DNA of 64,000 bases from Dactylorhiza incarnata. Lineage: Eukaryota > Streptophyta > Magnoliopsida > Asparagales > Orchidaceae. The position numbers and the translations under genes were made by a program. This document shows, one piece after another, positions 34,801 to 45,642 of this stretch (within the stretch, counting starts at the first letter, position 1; every line of letters starts with the position of its first letter). The DNA lies in NCBI GenBank assembly GCA_033032865.1, contig JAWHQI010000258.1, forward strand, positions 3,720,001-3,784,000. Direction: 5' to 3'. A model generated the notes under the pieces. That model was given only the letters and a program-made list of their open reading frames with translations. It did not search any database and was not told the origin of the DNA.

Positions 34801-37800
34801 AACACCTACCGACTTATGCGGGTTCCTTGGTCTCACGGGATATTACCGCCGCTTCATCCGCGACTACGACACACTTGCCGCTCCCTTGGTGAGCCTACTC
34901 CGGAAGAACACTTTCACTTCGACGGACTCCGCGACTCAGGATTTCCGCACCTTACAGGATGCATTGCTATCCGTCCATGTTCTCCGACTGCCGGACTTCT
35001 CCTTACCATTCTTCGTAGAATGTGACGCCTCGGGGTTAGGCTATGGCGCCGTGCTACAGCAGGAGGGGCATCCTATAACCTATTTCAGTCGGCGGGCTGC
35101 CATCCACCATCGCAAACTGCCGGCCTACGAGCAAGAACTCATCCGGCTCGTCAAAGCCGTTCAACATTGGCGTCCTTACTTATGGGGCCGTCCATTTGTC
35201 ATTCGGACTAACCACTACAACCTCAAGTACTTGTTAGAACAACGCCTCTCTACTGTGACGCAACAATGGTGGTTGAGTAAGCTTCTTGGCTTCGACTTTT
35301 AGGTGGAATATAGAGCCAGAGTGCTTAACCGCGCCGTCGATGCTCTCTCTCGTCGGGACACTCAACCCGCGGCCTCGCTCTTTGCCATCTCATTTCTGAC
35401 GGCCGACATTTTCTCCTTGCTCCGCCAGGAGATCCAACTCTCTCCTAGCCTGTCCGAGCTCCTCCGCCGTGCAGAAATCGGCCTCACGGATATTCAGTGG
35501 ACAGTCCTCCATGGTCTTATTCTCTACCGGGATCGTGTGTATGTGGACGCTGCATCTCCACTCATTTCCAAAATCTTGGAGGATGTCCATTTCCACAGTC
35601 ATGAAGGCGTCCGCCGTACACTCCAACGTCTGCGCTTGGAATTCTTTTGGAAAGGGATGCACAAGCACGTCCACGCCTTCATTGCAGGCTGCGCAGTATG
35701 TCAAAGAAACAAGGCGGATCATCTTCTTCCGACGGGTCTACTCCAACCCCTTTCGGTGCCGACACAGATTTGGGCGGCCCTCTCCATGAACTTTGTCGAA
35801 GGGCTGCCTTATGTACGCAGAAAATCTATTTTGATGGTGGTCGTCAATTGTTTCTCGAAAGGGGCCCACTTCCTTGCCTTGGCACGACCGCTCCTCGCCG
35901 AGAACGTTGCCCAGATTTTTTTTCAAGAGATCTTTCGCTTGCACGGCATGCCAGAGACTCTCGTCTCGAATCGCGACAAAGTTTTCACTAGCAATTTCTG
36001 GAAGGAACTCTTCGCCCTCAGTGGCACCAAGCTCGCCTTTTCCTCGGCCTACCACCCTCAGTCCGGTGGCTAGGCAGAGGTGGTGAACCACTCCGTCGAG
36101 ATGTATTTACGATGCGTCACTAATGATCATCCTCGAGATTGGCCTCGCTGCCTCCTTTGGATAGAGTATTGCTACAACACCGCATACCACACGGCGCTGA
36201 AGACCACACCATTCCAACTCATTTACAACAGGGAACCACCATGCCTCTTGTCGTATACGGGCGGCTCGGCCCGGTTGGATGTCGTGGACCGGGAATTGGA
36301 AGACAGGGATGAGTTCTTGAATACGGCCCGGAACCGTCTTATACAGGCATAGCAACGCATGGAAGTCACCTACAACCGTGGTCACCGCGTGGTTACCCTC
36401 GCCATCGATGATTGGGTTTGGGTGCGACGCCGCCCTTTCCGCCCAGTGACCGCTACAAGACCCGCCTTCAACAAATTGGTACCCAAGTTTTTTGGTTCTT
36501 TTTCGATCACGGACCGCATTGGCGACGTGGCTTACTGCCTCGGTCTTCTCCCGGAGGCTCGCATTCATGATGTGTTTCACATCTCTCAGCTCAAGCTGTT
36601 CGTGGGCTCCCCGCCGCCTTCTCGCCTAGTCGATATTCCGGTCCAGCTTGAGGACAAACTGCCCCTCAACGAGGGCGGCGATGTTATGATACGTGATGAG
36701 TCGGACCCAATTTGTTGAAGGCAGGTTCCAAGAAGGGTCATGCCGATCCGTTGTGGGATTTCCCCCTCTCACGCCCCATGACGAGATCTCAATCAGGAGC
36801 TCATAATAGCTACACAATGACAATGAATGAGAGTCGACAGACATAACATATCTCCTATGCAAAGGCTCTACAGTCCTCCGGGTTTCATTCTAGTGGGGCA
36901 CATGATCAGGGGGTTCAGTGGGTGGGGTGTACAAAAATTCATCGCGAGTGCGATGATTATTTAAATAATCACCCGAGATGTCAGCACAAATGTTGTTGAA
37001 ATTTATCCCAGGCTATCGAGAGCACTCTTTCTCGACCGACTCATAGACGGTGGGCACGTACCTAAATAATGGTGGCTTATCTGGAGGCTCTTTTGGTGGA
37101 GTGTAGAAATACTCGTCGAGTGTGAGATAAACACCCAGAAGGCTATGCGAGACTTTGGCATTGAGATACCACTCCATGATGTGTAGAATGCCTCCATAAA
37201 GTAGAAACTCATCAGGTGGCTCACCGGGAGGGGTATAATGAAATTCGTCGCAAATGCGACGAGTACCAACATAGGTTCCTGAAATATCATGAGTGACCTT
37301 AAATGTAAGAGGATCCATCACTGAGTACACAACACTAGATTCGAGAATCTCATAGATGGGGTGACTCAGAGATGTGACTAGAAAAGGTGTCAAGAGTCTT
37401 GTACTCAGAAATGAATCACTCATCAGAATCTCATCCTCACAATGACGTGGTGGTTCAACAGAAGGCTCAACTTGGGGGTTTCCAAAGAACCCGTCAACAG
37501 GACGATGATCCTCCAGATGCAAACTACCGCAAGGGGCTGTGTTCTCAACGTGGGGTGAGAGGGTCACCACGTGGTCAACACTAGGCTCTCGGCTCCCAGT
37601 AGTAATGTTGAGGACTAACTTTCTAACCGTAGGGGACACTAGGCCTAAGTGAGATGTGGAGAATGGATATACCCTCACTATGTCACTGAGCCGTTCGTCC
37701 TCACTCTCGTGACCATCCATGTTTACTAATCATATTAGTGTCGCTTTCCACTGGTATCACATGATCAGGATCAGACTCGACTCCAAAATCAAGTGGACAC

Positions 37801-38213
37801 TGAATCTCCTCAAGATGAGAGGAATCAAGTGAAGGTGCCTTGCTGCCATGACTGATTTAGGGAAGTTACCTGAGTGCGTATTTATTATTGTTATTATTGC
37901 AATTTTCGTAAGAAAACTTTTTGAAACATTTGAGGGATTGTTTTACTTTCCATTTTTTAAACGACATGAAACTAATCACAACCTGAACATATATGCTGAC
38001 TGACATGATTATCTTCTAGTGCTGATATTAATTTGATTTTATGCCCTCCATGAAGGTTCCATCACTAACAAGGAGCTTGGTACCGTTATGAGATCATTGG
38101 GTCAAAATCCAACTGAAGTAGAATTGCAGGATATGATCAATGAGGTTGATGCTGATAAAAATGGCACCATTGATTTTCCGGAATTCTTGAATCTTATGGC
38201 TCGCAAAATGAAA
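28894..38213 (+). CDS. CAM: Calmodulin, exons 1 and 2 (N-terminal lobe)
   Basis: Calmodulin is the four-EF-hand calcium sensor of the cytosol and nucleus. Exon 1 is 28894-28969 ([20 protein letters not shown] then DKDGDG). The donor G|GTATAG splits a Gly codon, the conserved position of the first intron in plant calmodulin genes. Exon 2 is 38056-38213 (acceptor ATGAAG|GT, donor AAA|GTGAGT). The spliced 78 codons encode EF-hand 1 (loop DKDGDGSITNKE) and EF-hand 2 (loop [12 protein letters not shown]), ending [10 protein letters not shown]. Exons for EF-hands 3 and 4 (family length about 149) were not found anywhere to the right. Intron 1 is 9,086 bp and full of gypsy sequence. Differences from the usual plant protein: Ser instead of Cys at loop-1 position 7, and Lys at loop-2 position 4. 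Neither is a lost calcium ligand. Confidence 0.88.
29380..31529 (-). mobile_element. Minus-strand gypsy remnant: integrase C-terminus and probable 3' LTR
   Basis: At 31200-31524 the minus strand encodes a gypsy integrase C-terminal segment ([47 protein letters not shown]). A Pro/Ser/Thr-rich tail follows (30700-31200). A purine-rich GGCGAGGGGAA then precedes TGATGGAGAATCGG near 30685, a plausible polypurine tract and LTR start. A minus-strand TATA box (CTATAAATAGA) lies near 30530, and pyrimidine-rich LTR-like sequence continues to about 29380. The plus-strand gypsy element beginning at 31530 cuts it off. Left boundary approximate. Confidence 0.5.
31530..32034 (+). repeat. 5' LTR of the plus-strand gypsy element
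   Basis: Begins TGTTATGATACGTGATGAG and ends GAGCTCATAACA, about 505 bp, immediately before the primer-binding region. Its first 26 bases and last 90 or so bases match the shortened 3' copy at 36682-36808. Confidence 0.8.
32038..32049 (+). other. Primer-binding site, tRNA-iMet type
   Basis: TGGTATCAGAGC, the standard complement of the 3' end of plant initiator methionine tRNA, three bases after the LTR end. Confidence 0.85.
32131..36718 (+). pseudogene. Gypsy gag-pol polyprotein, multiply disrupted
   Basis: Order as in gypsy elements: gag ([20 protein letters not shown], 32410-32470), a zinc-knuckle region that has lost its pattern ([19 protein letters not shown], 33406-33465), aspartic protease ([10 protein letters not shown], about 33617-33647), reverse transcriptase ([13 protein letters not shown], then [10 protein letters not shown] near 34580), RNase H ([20 protein letters not shown]), zinc HHCC ([11 protein letters not shown]...CAVCQRNK), integrase core and GPF-type C-terminus ([10 protein letters not shown]). 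Stops occur at 32235, 33090, 34563, 35300, 36071 and 36350. The first catalytic Asp of integrase is Asn (codon 35789-35791). No chromodomain was seen. The frame ends within the 3' LTR. Confidence 0.88.
32688..33060. mobile_element. 373-bp MITE inserted in gypsy gag, with 8-bp TSD
   Basis: The left end CTGTGTTATCAAGGCGC and the complement of the right end CTATGTTATTAAAGGCGC form the terminal inverted repeats. Flanks GCTCCATC (32680-32687) and ACTCCATC (33061-33068) are an 8-bp duplication with one mismatch, the length typical of hAT elements. Removing element and one copy rejoins gag as [13 protein letters not shown] in frame. The inside has GGCGCGCCTAGGCGC-type repeats on the left and about three copies of a 34-bp unit around GCTGATTTTCCATGAATTGG (32840-32945). 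No transposase. Confidence 0.82.
36682..36808 (+). repeat. 3' LTR of the plus-strand gypsy element, internally deleted
   Basis: Starts TGTTATGATACGTGATGAG and ends GAGCTCATAATA. Compared with the 5' LTR it keeps about 26 bases of the start and about 90 of the end and lacks roughly 380 bases between, including any promoter. Confidence 0.8.
36830..37735 (-). pseudogene. Unrecognised minus-strand ORF with repeated YTPPxEPPD motif, in retroelement debris
   Basis: A 235-codon frame (37013-37720) and its broken continuation to about 36870 contain three copies of a motif of the form R-C/T-DEF-x-YTPP-x-EPPD, about 130-170 bp apart (near 37250, 37110 and 36930). I do not recognise the family. It lies on the same strand as the integrase fragment at 31200-31524, on the other side of the nested plus-strand gypsy element. 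It may therefore belong to the same interrupted element (leader or extra ORF). Coding status is uncertain. Confidence 0.35.
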
Positions 38214-41200
38214 GTGAGTATATGTATTCAAGTTCTACATGAGAGACATGTTTAGCATGGAGTAGTAAATAAAAAGTGTGTAGGATTATTCCTATTCTCA
38301 CATCATGTTATGGGCTTCTGATTGTGATCACTTGTCAGATATAATTGCTTTCTGTTAGTAGAATATAGCTATTTTCTATTATCATCTCATGATGTATATT
38401 TATCTTCCTCATCAAATTCTATTGTTTTGCTAGTTTTGGCTTGACTAGTTGACGCAGGGCAGGGATGTGAAAGTGAATGCTAAACAATGCAAATCCTATG
38501 GTGCCGTGTCAGGGAAAATGAATCATATCTAACACTAGGATGATGCGCGCATGCAAAGAGTTATCTGACAATGTTTGCAAGTAATAATTAATGCATAAAA
38601 ATTAAGTACGTACACAAGTAGTATTTAGATAATTGAAAGAACAAGAAAGCCAGACTTTCCTCTGATTGGAGTGATGTTAGTTAACATGCGCAAGCGAATG
38701 AGCCATGCAATTCTATGGATGCACTAATAAACGTGCATCCATAAAAATATAAATGTCTGATTCGTATGTTAATGCTGAAAACAAAGAAATTAAACAATAA
38801 AACTCACTGGTAAAGGGGCCGGATGCAAAGCTGCGAAGATCCGTTGATCGGAGGAGCGGCGGTGGCGATCCAGAGTGACAATATGGGTCTGCATGGTGTT
38901 TGTTGGAAGGGGAATATGATTGTTTGCCGACCTTTGTTGTCTGAACATGAGTTCTAAGGTTTCACTTCTGAAGTGGGGGATATGAGGGAGGGTCGGCCTG
39001 GTTCCTGGGTACTTGATGGGGGTCGGTCAGCCCTTGGTGGTTTTGAAGGGTGGCTGGTGGCGGCTGTTTGGGTTCCTGGGAGGAGGTAACAACAGGTGGG
39101 GGTCTTGGGGGAGGGCCAGTTGTAGAAGGGAGGGGATGAGGTAGGGACGGCTACCGGGGAAATGGAGGGAGGGGATGTCCGTCTGGTGGGTGTGGCTTCC
39201 TGGGAAGAGTGGCTGGTAGGGGGGGGGGGGGGGTTAGGGTGGACAGTGGTTGTTTGGATGATGATTAGGGTGGGCGGCTTTTTGTGGAGGGGAGGCTAGG
39301 GTAGGGATACAAGGAGAAAAGAAGTGAACACACAAGGAGTCAGCATCTTTGGGTTTTGAGGAGTCGGCACCCAATGGTAAAAAAACCGAGAGCCCGCCCA
39401 CACTCTTAATTATAACTAAACATACTTAGGGCAGCCATCACTAGTTCTCCAGTATAAAAATATTATGCTAATTTTCATTTCATCTATATCCTTTCTGCCA
39501 TAAAGTTCATCTTAACTCTTAAGTAAAGAGACTGCACATAATTTTGTTTTTAGAATATTCCAGATATCTGCATCGATTGTTGCCTTTAGATCCCTAATTT
39601 ATGGGTGCATAATATTTATAGTCAAGCAAAAGCCTTACCAATTTGAATGTTGTATCAGTTAAGCTTCCTGCCTTCATTAATCAGACGTTTCTGCTTTATA
39701 ATTTTCATACTTAGTGACAAAAAACATTAAAGTAGATTATCCATGTACTTGGATATCATGTTATGCATGAGCACGTGTGGATGCATCTTTATATTGATAT
39801 GTATGCACACCCGGAGGCTTTGACATATATGACACCCCGCCAAATCTATACTGAAAATACTGAATTATCATAGAGACTGGTCTTTACTTCTAACAATTTC
39901 ACACAAGGACACCATTGGCAACCCATATTTGGAAGATAATGCTGCCAATTCTATTTGGCATTGTTCTTTATGTAATGCACAAAAGCCATGCATATATGCT
40001 TTGGCATAATGCTTATCTAATTCGTTAAAGTGGGAAAGATATTAATTTTCGATGTTCAAAAATAAACTCCTGTCATCATTTCATTACATCACAACAAAAT
40101 GCAAACTTTTGAAAGATCACCCACATTTACCTGATATCTCTGCTCAAAACACCATTGTATTCCATGATGATAGAAAAACAGCAGAAACCAACTAATTTAC
40201 CACATCTTCAGTTTTATCCCAACAAAAACCAACCCAAAACCATGGTGGTCAATCTGTATGTATTTCTGGTTTTAAAATACTCTGATCACAGAGCTTCAAG
40301 TTTTTTTGATTGTCTTTTTACATCTATCTGTATGGTTCTAAAGGTTTGAATTTTACTTTCATAAGACAAACTGATACCCTTATTCCTTCGTTTTTTAACT
40401 GTATAGCCTGGAAGAGGTTTCTTTCATGTTTCCTCAATAGTGTTATAACTTATAAGTGTTTTTGGTATCATATGATGTTGTGAAGGAACCTTGGAATGCA
40501 ATACAATGACCCATCTATATTTATTTTTTCCACTACTTCTTGCATATCTAAGATTTGATCAGATATTTAATTAGCTGAATAAGCAATTTGTGCGATCCTA
40601 AGGTGTGAGAACCGCGAGTACCTTAGCAATATCCATTATAATGAAATTGCCTCAGCACTTAGTTTATGATAGCTTGCAGCTGCTAAGAAAAATGGCCAAA
40701 AACAAATTTTTACACAATGTTTTTATAAGTAAATTTTTGCGACTTTTACTGGGCTCGAAGTTACCCATGAATCATGTAATATTTACCATGGAAAATTGAA
40801 AAAAACCCCGAAGAACAACAATTATAGATGTGCCGATCTAAGCCGCCTCAGCTGAATCTCATGAATCAGTTACAAGAGATTCTGTTGATTAAGGAGTTTG
40901 GATGGGAGGACTCGCTTATGCCACCCATAAATGAAAATACATGAGAGAGTAAAGATGGTGAGAGGAGTAGTTTTTGGGATCTCAAGGATGTGAAAAAGAG
41001 CTCTATTTGAATATATATTGATCGATCCAACTTATTTTTGGTTCACTCAGTGGTTCAGTAATTCATGTGAAGCCTTGACAAAGAAGTGGAGTAAGTCGAA
41101 CAAAAACATAGTAAAAGCTTTCTTCAATAAAGTGACGGCTTTCCAATTGATACAAAAAGGCTTCTTCCTCATCACTTCCATTGACCTCCCATAGGTATCT

Positions 41201-41392
41201 GATTGTAACTTGGTATCAAGATTTCCCCTGCTACGTCATCGTCTTCTCCATCTTCAATTATTAGGACCTGCTGCTACTTACACCTTCCTCTCTGACCATT
41301 AAGAGCGATTGTTTTTGTTGCTACCCATTACTTGTCAACTTTGCTGACCACTCTGACTATGTTGTCTTCTTCAATAGTCATTCCTTTGCTTC
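38214..41392. other. Presumed calmodulin intron 2; no exon found
   Basis: AT-rich intron-like DNA. 38870-39310 is strongly G-rich on the plus strand (15 G at 39219-39233) and resembles the pyrimidine-rich LTR leader at 30140-30500 on the other strand, so it may be an LTR fragment. A PBS-like TTGGTATCAAGATTT occurs at 41208-41222 without recognisable gag after it. No EF-hand coding sequence was seen. Confidence 0.4.
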
Positions 41393-42045
41393 AACTAGGT
41401 TTGCAAAAAAGGCCTGCCGGTCCTCGGCTTATTTGTTGCCGGGCACATGCCTAGTGCTGTTCAAGCCAGGCCCGGCCTAGGCCCGGCCTCCTAAGAGGCG
41501 TGGGGTGGGTGGGTGGGGGGGGGGGGGTGGGGGGGCTAACCTACCAGAGCGGGCTCAGGCCGGGCCAGGCCCCCAAAATGGCATCAGCTGCCAAAAGGCA
41601 GCTGTTAACGGCCTTTTGGCAGCAACTAGCTGCCGAAAGCTGCTAAAAGGCAGCTATAACTGCCTTTTGGCAAACGACAACAGAAACAACTGCTGGGCGG
41701 CCAGCGCCCATCATTAAATGTTGGGCGACCAGCGCCCATCATTAAATGTTGGGCGGCCAACGCCCATCAATAAATGCTGGGCGGCCAACGCCCATCAATA
41801 AATGCTGTGCTGCCAGCGCCCATCAATAAATGATGTGCGGCCAACGCCCATCAATAAATGTTGGGCGCTGACATCCAAGCTTTACAGTTGGGCAGCGCCC
41901 AGCAGAGTAGCCACCAGGCAAAATACTGGTGCCGGGCAAGCCCTTCCCCGGCCCGAATCTTTGCAAAAAAAAAGCGGTCCTGCTGAGGCCCCCTAGGCCT
42001 GGCCCGGGCCTAACCGGGCCCAGGCTTTATTTGCACCCCTATCTT
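41393..42045. mobile_element. GC-rich insertion with imperfect inverted ends and internal hairpin repeats
   Basis: The right end, complemented (AGGGGTGCAAATAAAGCCTG), resembles the left end (AGGTTTGCAAAAAAGGCCTG), and both run into GGCCCGG-rich sequence, giving imperfect inverted ends. Inside are hairpins built on CTGCCAAAAGGCAG/CTGCCTTTTGGCA (41588-41672) and a 28-bp tandem array. No ORF with recognisable domain. Family not assigned. Confidence 0.45.
41691..41869. repeat. 28-bp tandem repeat, six units, each a hairpin
   Basis: Units start at 41691, 41719, 41747, 41775, 41803 and 41831, with a partial copy at 41859, exactly 28 bp apart. Each has the dyad TGGGCG-GCCAA-CGCCCA followed by TCAATAAATG. 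Repeats are adjacent with no unique spacers. Confidence 0.92.
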
Positions 42046-45000
42046 TAACTTGAGTTCAAAGCCACCAGATTTGGAGAATTCCTAAACACGGTGTTTGGGA
42101 AGAAAATATGCCATTTGGACTTGTTTAGGATTGTCATGATTCTTCCTTCCCCTCTTTAGTTGGTTAAGACAATGAATTACTTTCATGTCACCTCCCCTTC
42201 ATCTTCAGCTAAACTTTACCGCAGTCCCTCCATGGTAGCTTACCTGAAGGAGAGGAAGTTTCCATGCAGCGTGGACATCTTTCAGATTCTTTTCTCAATC
42301 ACGGGACACCAGGATTGATACAATTTTGTTACTCCCCAACATGCAGAATATTGAAGGCTTTGGGTCGAAATCTCTAAATTAAAGGTCTATCTTGACAATT
42401 TTTTTATCATGAAGTTGGTTGACCTTAAGCGAAAGTCTTTTGAGCCCAAAATCTGACACTAAGCATGTCCAAGTTGAATATTGTCAGTGAAATTCTTGTA
42501 GCAACACTCTGTTATAGGAAATTTGTCATCCCTAAACTCATCTTACAGTAACTTGGAAGTTGGAAGAGGGTCTATAAAGGTTATATTAGATTCTAGATTT
42601 CCTTCATAGAAAATATTCATAATTATGACATCTTTGCATTCATGCTTCCCCTTATCTGGAAGTGGTTGTCTCGTCTTTTGCCACTGGGGTGGCTGCTCAA
42701 AATGAAGTGATGAAAGCTTCATCCTCAAGCAATGATGTGGTAGATGTCGTTGATGAGGCGTTAGCGGAGAGTGATGCATATATGATTGCTTCAATTCGGT
42801 TTGGAGGTGAAAAAGATGTTCAAAGCTTCAAAAAGGATACTTGCAGTGAAAGTAGGGCTTTCTGATATGTTTTGAAGGTGGTGGAGCACTGGAGCTTCTC
42901 TTGAGGTGCGAGGAGAGCAATATCTGGCACCCTTGGCATTTATTTAGTATGCATTACTGGTCCATCGATTTCATATTGGAATTTGAAGGCTTAGAGGTCT
43001 TTTTATCTCACTGCCTTTTTTGTAATATTTAGATTTGGTAATAGCTTTAAAAACTTGGGGAGGGGCTTCACAATTAGGCATACGAGTCTTTGATATATGA
43101 AGGCTGACTTCTAGGGTGGGAGGATTTTTAGTGATTGCGAGTTAGAGCCATACTGATTGGTGGTCTCCTCCTTCTTGCCCTTATCAATCAGCATTCCCCA
43201 ATAATGCGAGTGCTCTTATTCATAGAAGTGGTAGGAAACACCTGACCTAGGTGCGAGCTTGTGCCTCCGTCCGACCTGGTTTCTTCCTCTCAAATTTTAT
43301 GTTTGTGGTTTGGACTTTTGGTATGCATCAGAGAGGTACCTCAACTCATTGCTGTTTAATCACCTACTCGTGGAGGCATCATCTCATTAGGTGCCTTGGT
43401 GCCTATAACAGGCCGCCGATTAATTCGAACAGAGATAAATTTTAGGTGATGGACTTTTCAGTCAATCCTATCTCTCTTGTAGGGAGGGGATTAACATGGA
43501 AATCTATGACATGACCTATTTGATCCATCCCATGCTAGTAGAAGAAGATCCGTGTGAATGCCCTATCTGTCTTCCATTTTATCTTGACGCCTGAAGACTG
43601 CAATTTCTTGGGAGTACATGTATAAGGGGGTTCATGGAATTTAGGTTCCCTTGAACGAGTAAAATGAGATGTTACATTACATGTTAGATTCTGTGAATAG
43701 ACATAGAGTTGACTAGAGATGTTTGTGGCTGAGAAACTCGGTCCTGAGGGAGGATTGATCACTATCAAAGATGGGGCAACAATCCTAAGAGAATCTCAAT
43801 GTCGTCAGAGAACAAGAATAATTGGAAGAGGATTTTGAACAGAACTCTATGTAAAATGTTCATTGGCTCTCTTGACAACTTAGTCCGATTCTCCTAGTCA
43901 TTGAGAAATGAGAATACCACCAACTGTTCTCAAATCTCCTCTTCCATCTGTCTTTCCCAGCAACTAATTATTTAGCGATTTCTGAAGTGAGAAAGTAATG
44001 TTTACCTTAAAAATCTAGCCCATAATCTAATCATCCTGCTTGATGAGAACGACTTCTGCAAATTCCTTACTGCACATTATTGCTTTGATGATGAAGTTGA
44101 TAAATAGGCACGCGTTCGACTTTAACTCAACAGACAATTGACTTCCCTATCTTTATTCTCCTTTTCATGCTCAAGTTGGTTTAATTTAACTCATACTCTA
44201 CCTAAAATAAAATAATTTTTTTCTACCAGGTCTTTATTATTTTATGCAACTTCAATCTGTGTGTTATCCACTGTGATGTATTTCGGGACAGACAAGAGAG
44301 GAAAAATTTGCACAGAAATCTGAGATTAAACATCCAAATTGATGTACATTTTCCAGCAGAAAATAGGATTATTAATGCTTAAAAAACAAGAAAAATCAGC
44401 CCAAACCTGTCTGAAACTGTTCCAGCAATAATGCAAAAAAAAGATATAAATGTACCTCAAAACCACCCCTGAACCCTCCTTCCAGCTGGTTGATACGTTC
44501 CAAAATGTTACATAGTTTAATTTTTAGCAAGTAATAAGCACTAACAAGTAATAAAAACCGCTGCATAGGACTGATAAAAAACGTACCAAAAAACAGTGCA
44601 GCAATTGGCTGCAAAATGACAAAACTTCTTCAAAAATCAATAACAATCCATAGAAATTTCAAATAGTGTTCCAATATCCAACAACATTCAAAGGCTTACA
44701 AGCCTCCAGTTTAGCTCAAAAAAAGCACTCACAAACTTGGACAACAAACCTAATCCAAAAAATCAGGGAGAACTAGGGTGGAAGGAGGCACATGCTTGCT
44801 ACTCTAAGAAGATTAGTCGAGGATGCGAAGTCTATGGATAAGAGGGCTACCCATTACCAGAGGAACACTGCTTGATATGAGTAAAGAGGAGAAATACCCT
44901 TCTTCAAGGGCGTCGGCTAGGTGCGAGCACTAGAAATATGTTGGTTTCTTTTTCTGTTGACATCGGTAATGTCCTATACCATGGCTTTCCCTTCCTCTTG

Positions 45001-45096
45001 TAGCATACAAAATTTAGTATTACAAATCCGCTCCATTAAAGTTTTTAATCTAAAGGTTCAAAATTTAAATAGCACAACGCACCCAACCCCTTGGAT
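42046..45096. other. No recognisable gene or intact element
   Basis: AT-rich, mostly stop-filled sequence. Short frames (42662-42865, 43251-43445, 43535-43768, 44396-44614) show no motif I recognise. It could be decayed retroelement or intron sequence. Confidence 0.4.
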
Positions 45097-45335
45097 CTCA
45101 CAACAACAACAATACTCAAGCCTTTATCCCACTATAGTGGGGTCGGCTATATAGATCCTTTGGGGCCATTGTACCATTTCTTTAGTCATAATCTCATTAA
45201 TGCCTAAGTACATCATGTCTTTCCTTATAGTTTCATTCCAAGTCTTTATTGGTCTACCCCTCCCCCTTTTAACATGCCTAGTGACTAAACTCTCACAACG
45301 CCTAACAAGTGTCTCTAATGAGAGTTTAGTCACTA
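45097..45335 (-). mobile_element. 3' fragment of an RTE-type LINE
   Basis: The minus strand encodes the C-terminus typical of plant RTE elements (VKRGRGRPIKTWNETIRKDM, then a QWPQRIYIADPT-like end). It finishes with the conserved 3' UTR (GACCCCACTATAGTGGGATA, then AAGGCTTGAGTATTG and a TTG-rich end at 45097-45110). Only the last 240 bp remain. It is homologous to the longer copy at 58905-60115. Confidence 0.85.
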
Positions 45336-45346
45336 GGCATGTTAAA
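45268..45346. repeat. Perfect 28-bp inverted repeat at the truncated end of the RTE fragment
   Basis: Arms 45268-45295 and 45319-45346 are exact reverse complements (core AACATGCCTAGTGACTAAAC), with a 23-bp spacer. The left arm belongs to the RTE coding sequence, and the right arm is an inverted copy of it outside the main fragment. Confidence 0.9.
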
Positions 45347-45642
45347 CTAGCCTATGCCGGCTCCAAGCCCGGATAAAAAATGGTGAGGGTTGTGTTAGGT
45401 AGACTGCCAGCGTAAAATTTAGTCACCCTTATGAATATGAACCTAACCCATTGAATATTAAATCTAAAAAATAGTCTAATTTCTTCATGGACTAGACCCT
45501 AGAGTTTCCAAACAGATTTTCGAAGCCTAAGGATATTGCCATTTCCATGTTATTTAGTGCCATGAATCCTCCATTTCGCCTCTTTTGCGCTCGAGATCAA
45601 ACTCCATAGCTATGCCTGAGAGCGCTAATTTCACTAAGTATT

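Larger units (their letters stand above)
31530..36808 (+). mobile_element. Gypsy LTR retrotransposon, decayed, in calmodulin intron 1
   Basis: A complete element in outline: 5' LTR (31530-32034), tRNA-iMet-type primer-binding site, gag, protease, reverse transcriptase, RNase H, integrase, and an internally deleted 3' LTR (36682-36808). It lies in the same direction as calmodulin and interrupts minus-strand gypsy DNA. Many stops and frame changes make it inactive. A MITE (32688-33060) sits inside gag. No clean target duplication was found. Confidence 0.88.

Noticed and set aside
31530..36808. Clean target duplication for the plus-strand gypsy element
   Set aside because: Left flank GATAA and right flank GCTAC do not match; nearby similar bases could not be aligned without shifting the LTR end.
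38870..39310. 5' LTR of the minus-strand gypsy remnant at 29380-31529
   Set aside because: Only weak similarity, and calmodulin exon 2 lies between the two, which would require it to be inside the element.
41691..41869. CRISPR-like regular repeats
   Set aside because: Repeats are directly adjacent without unique spacers, and the DNA is from a plant.
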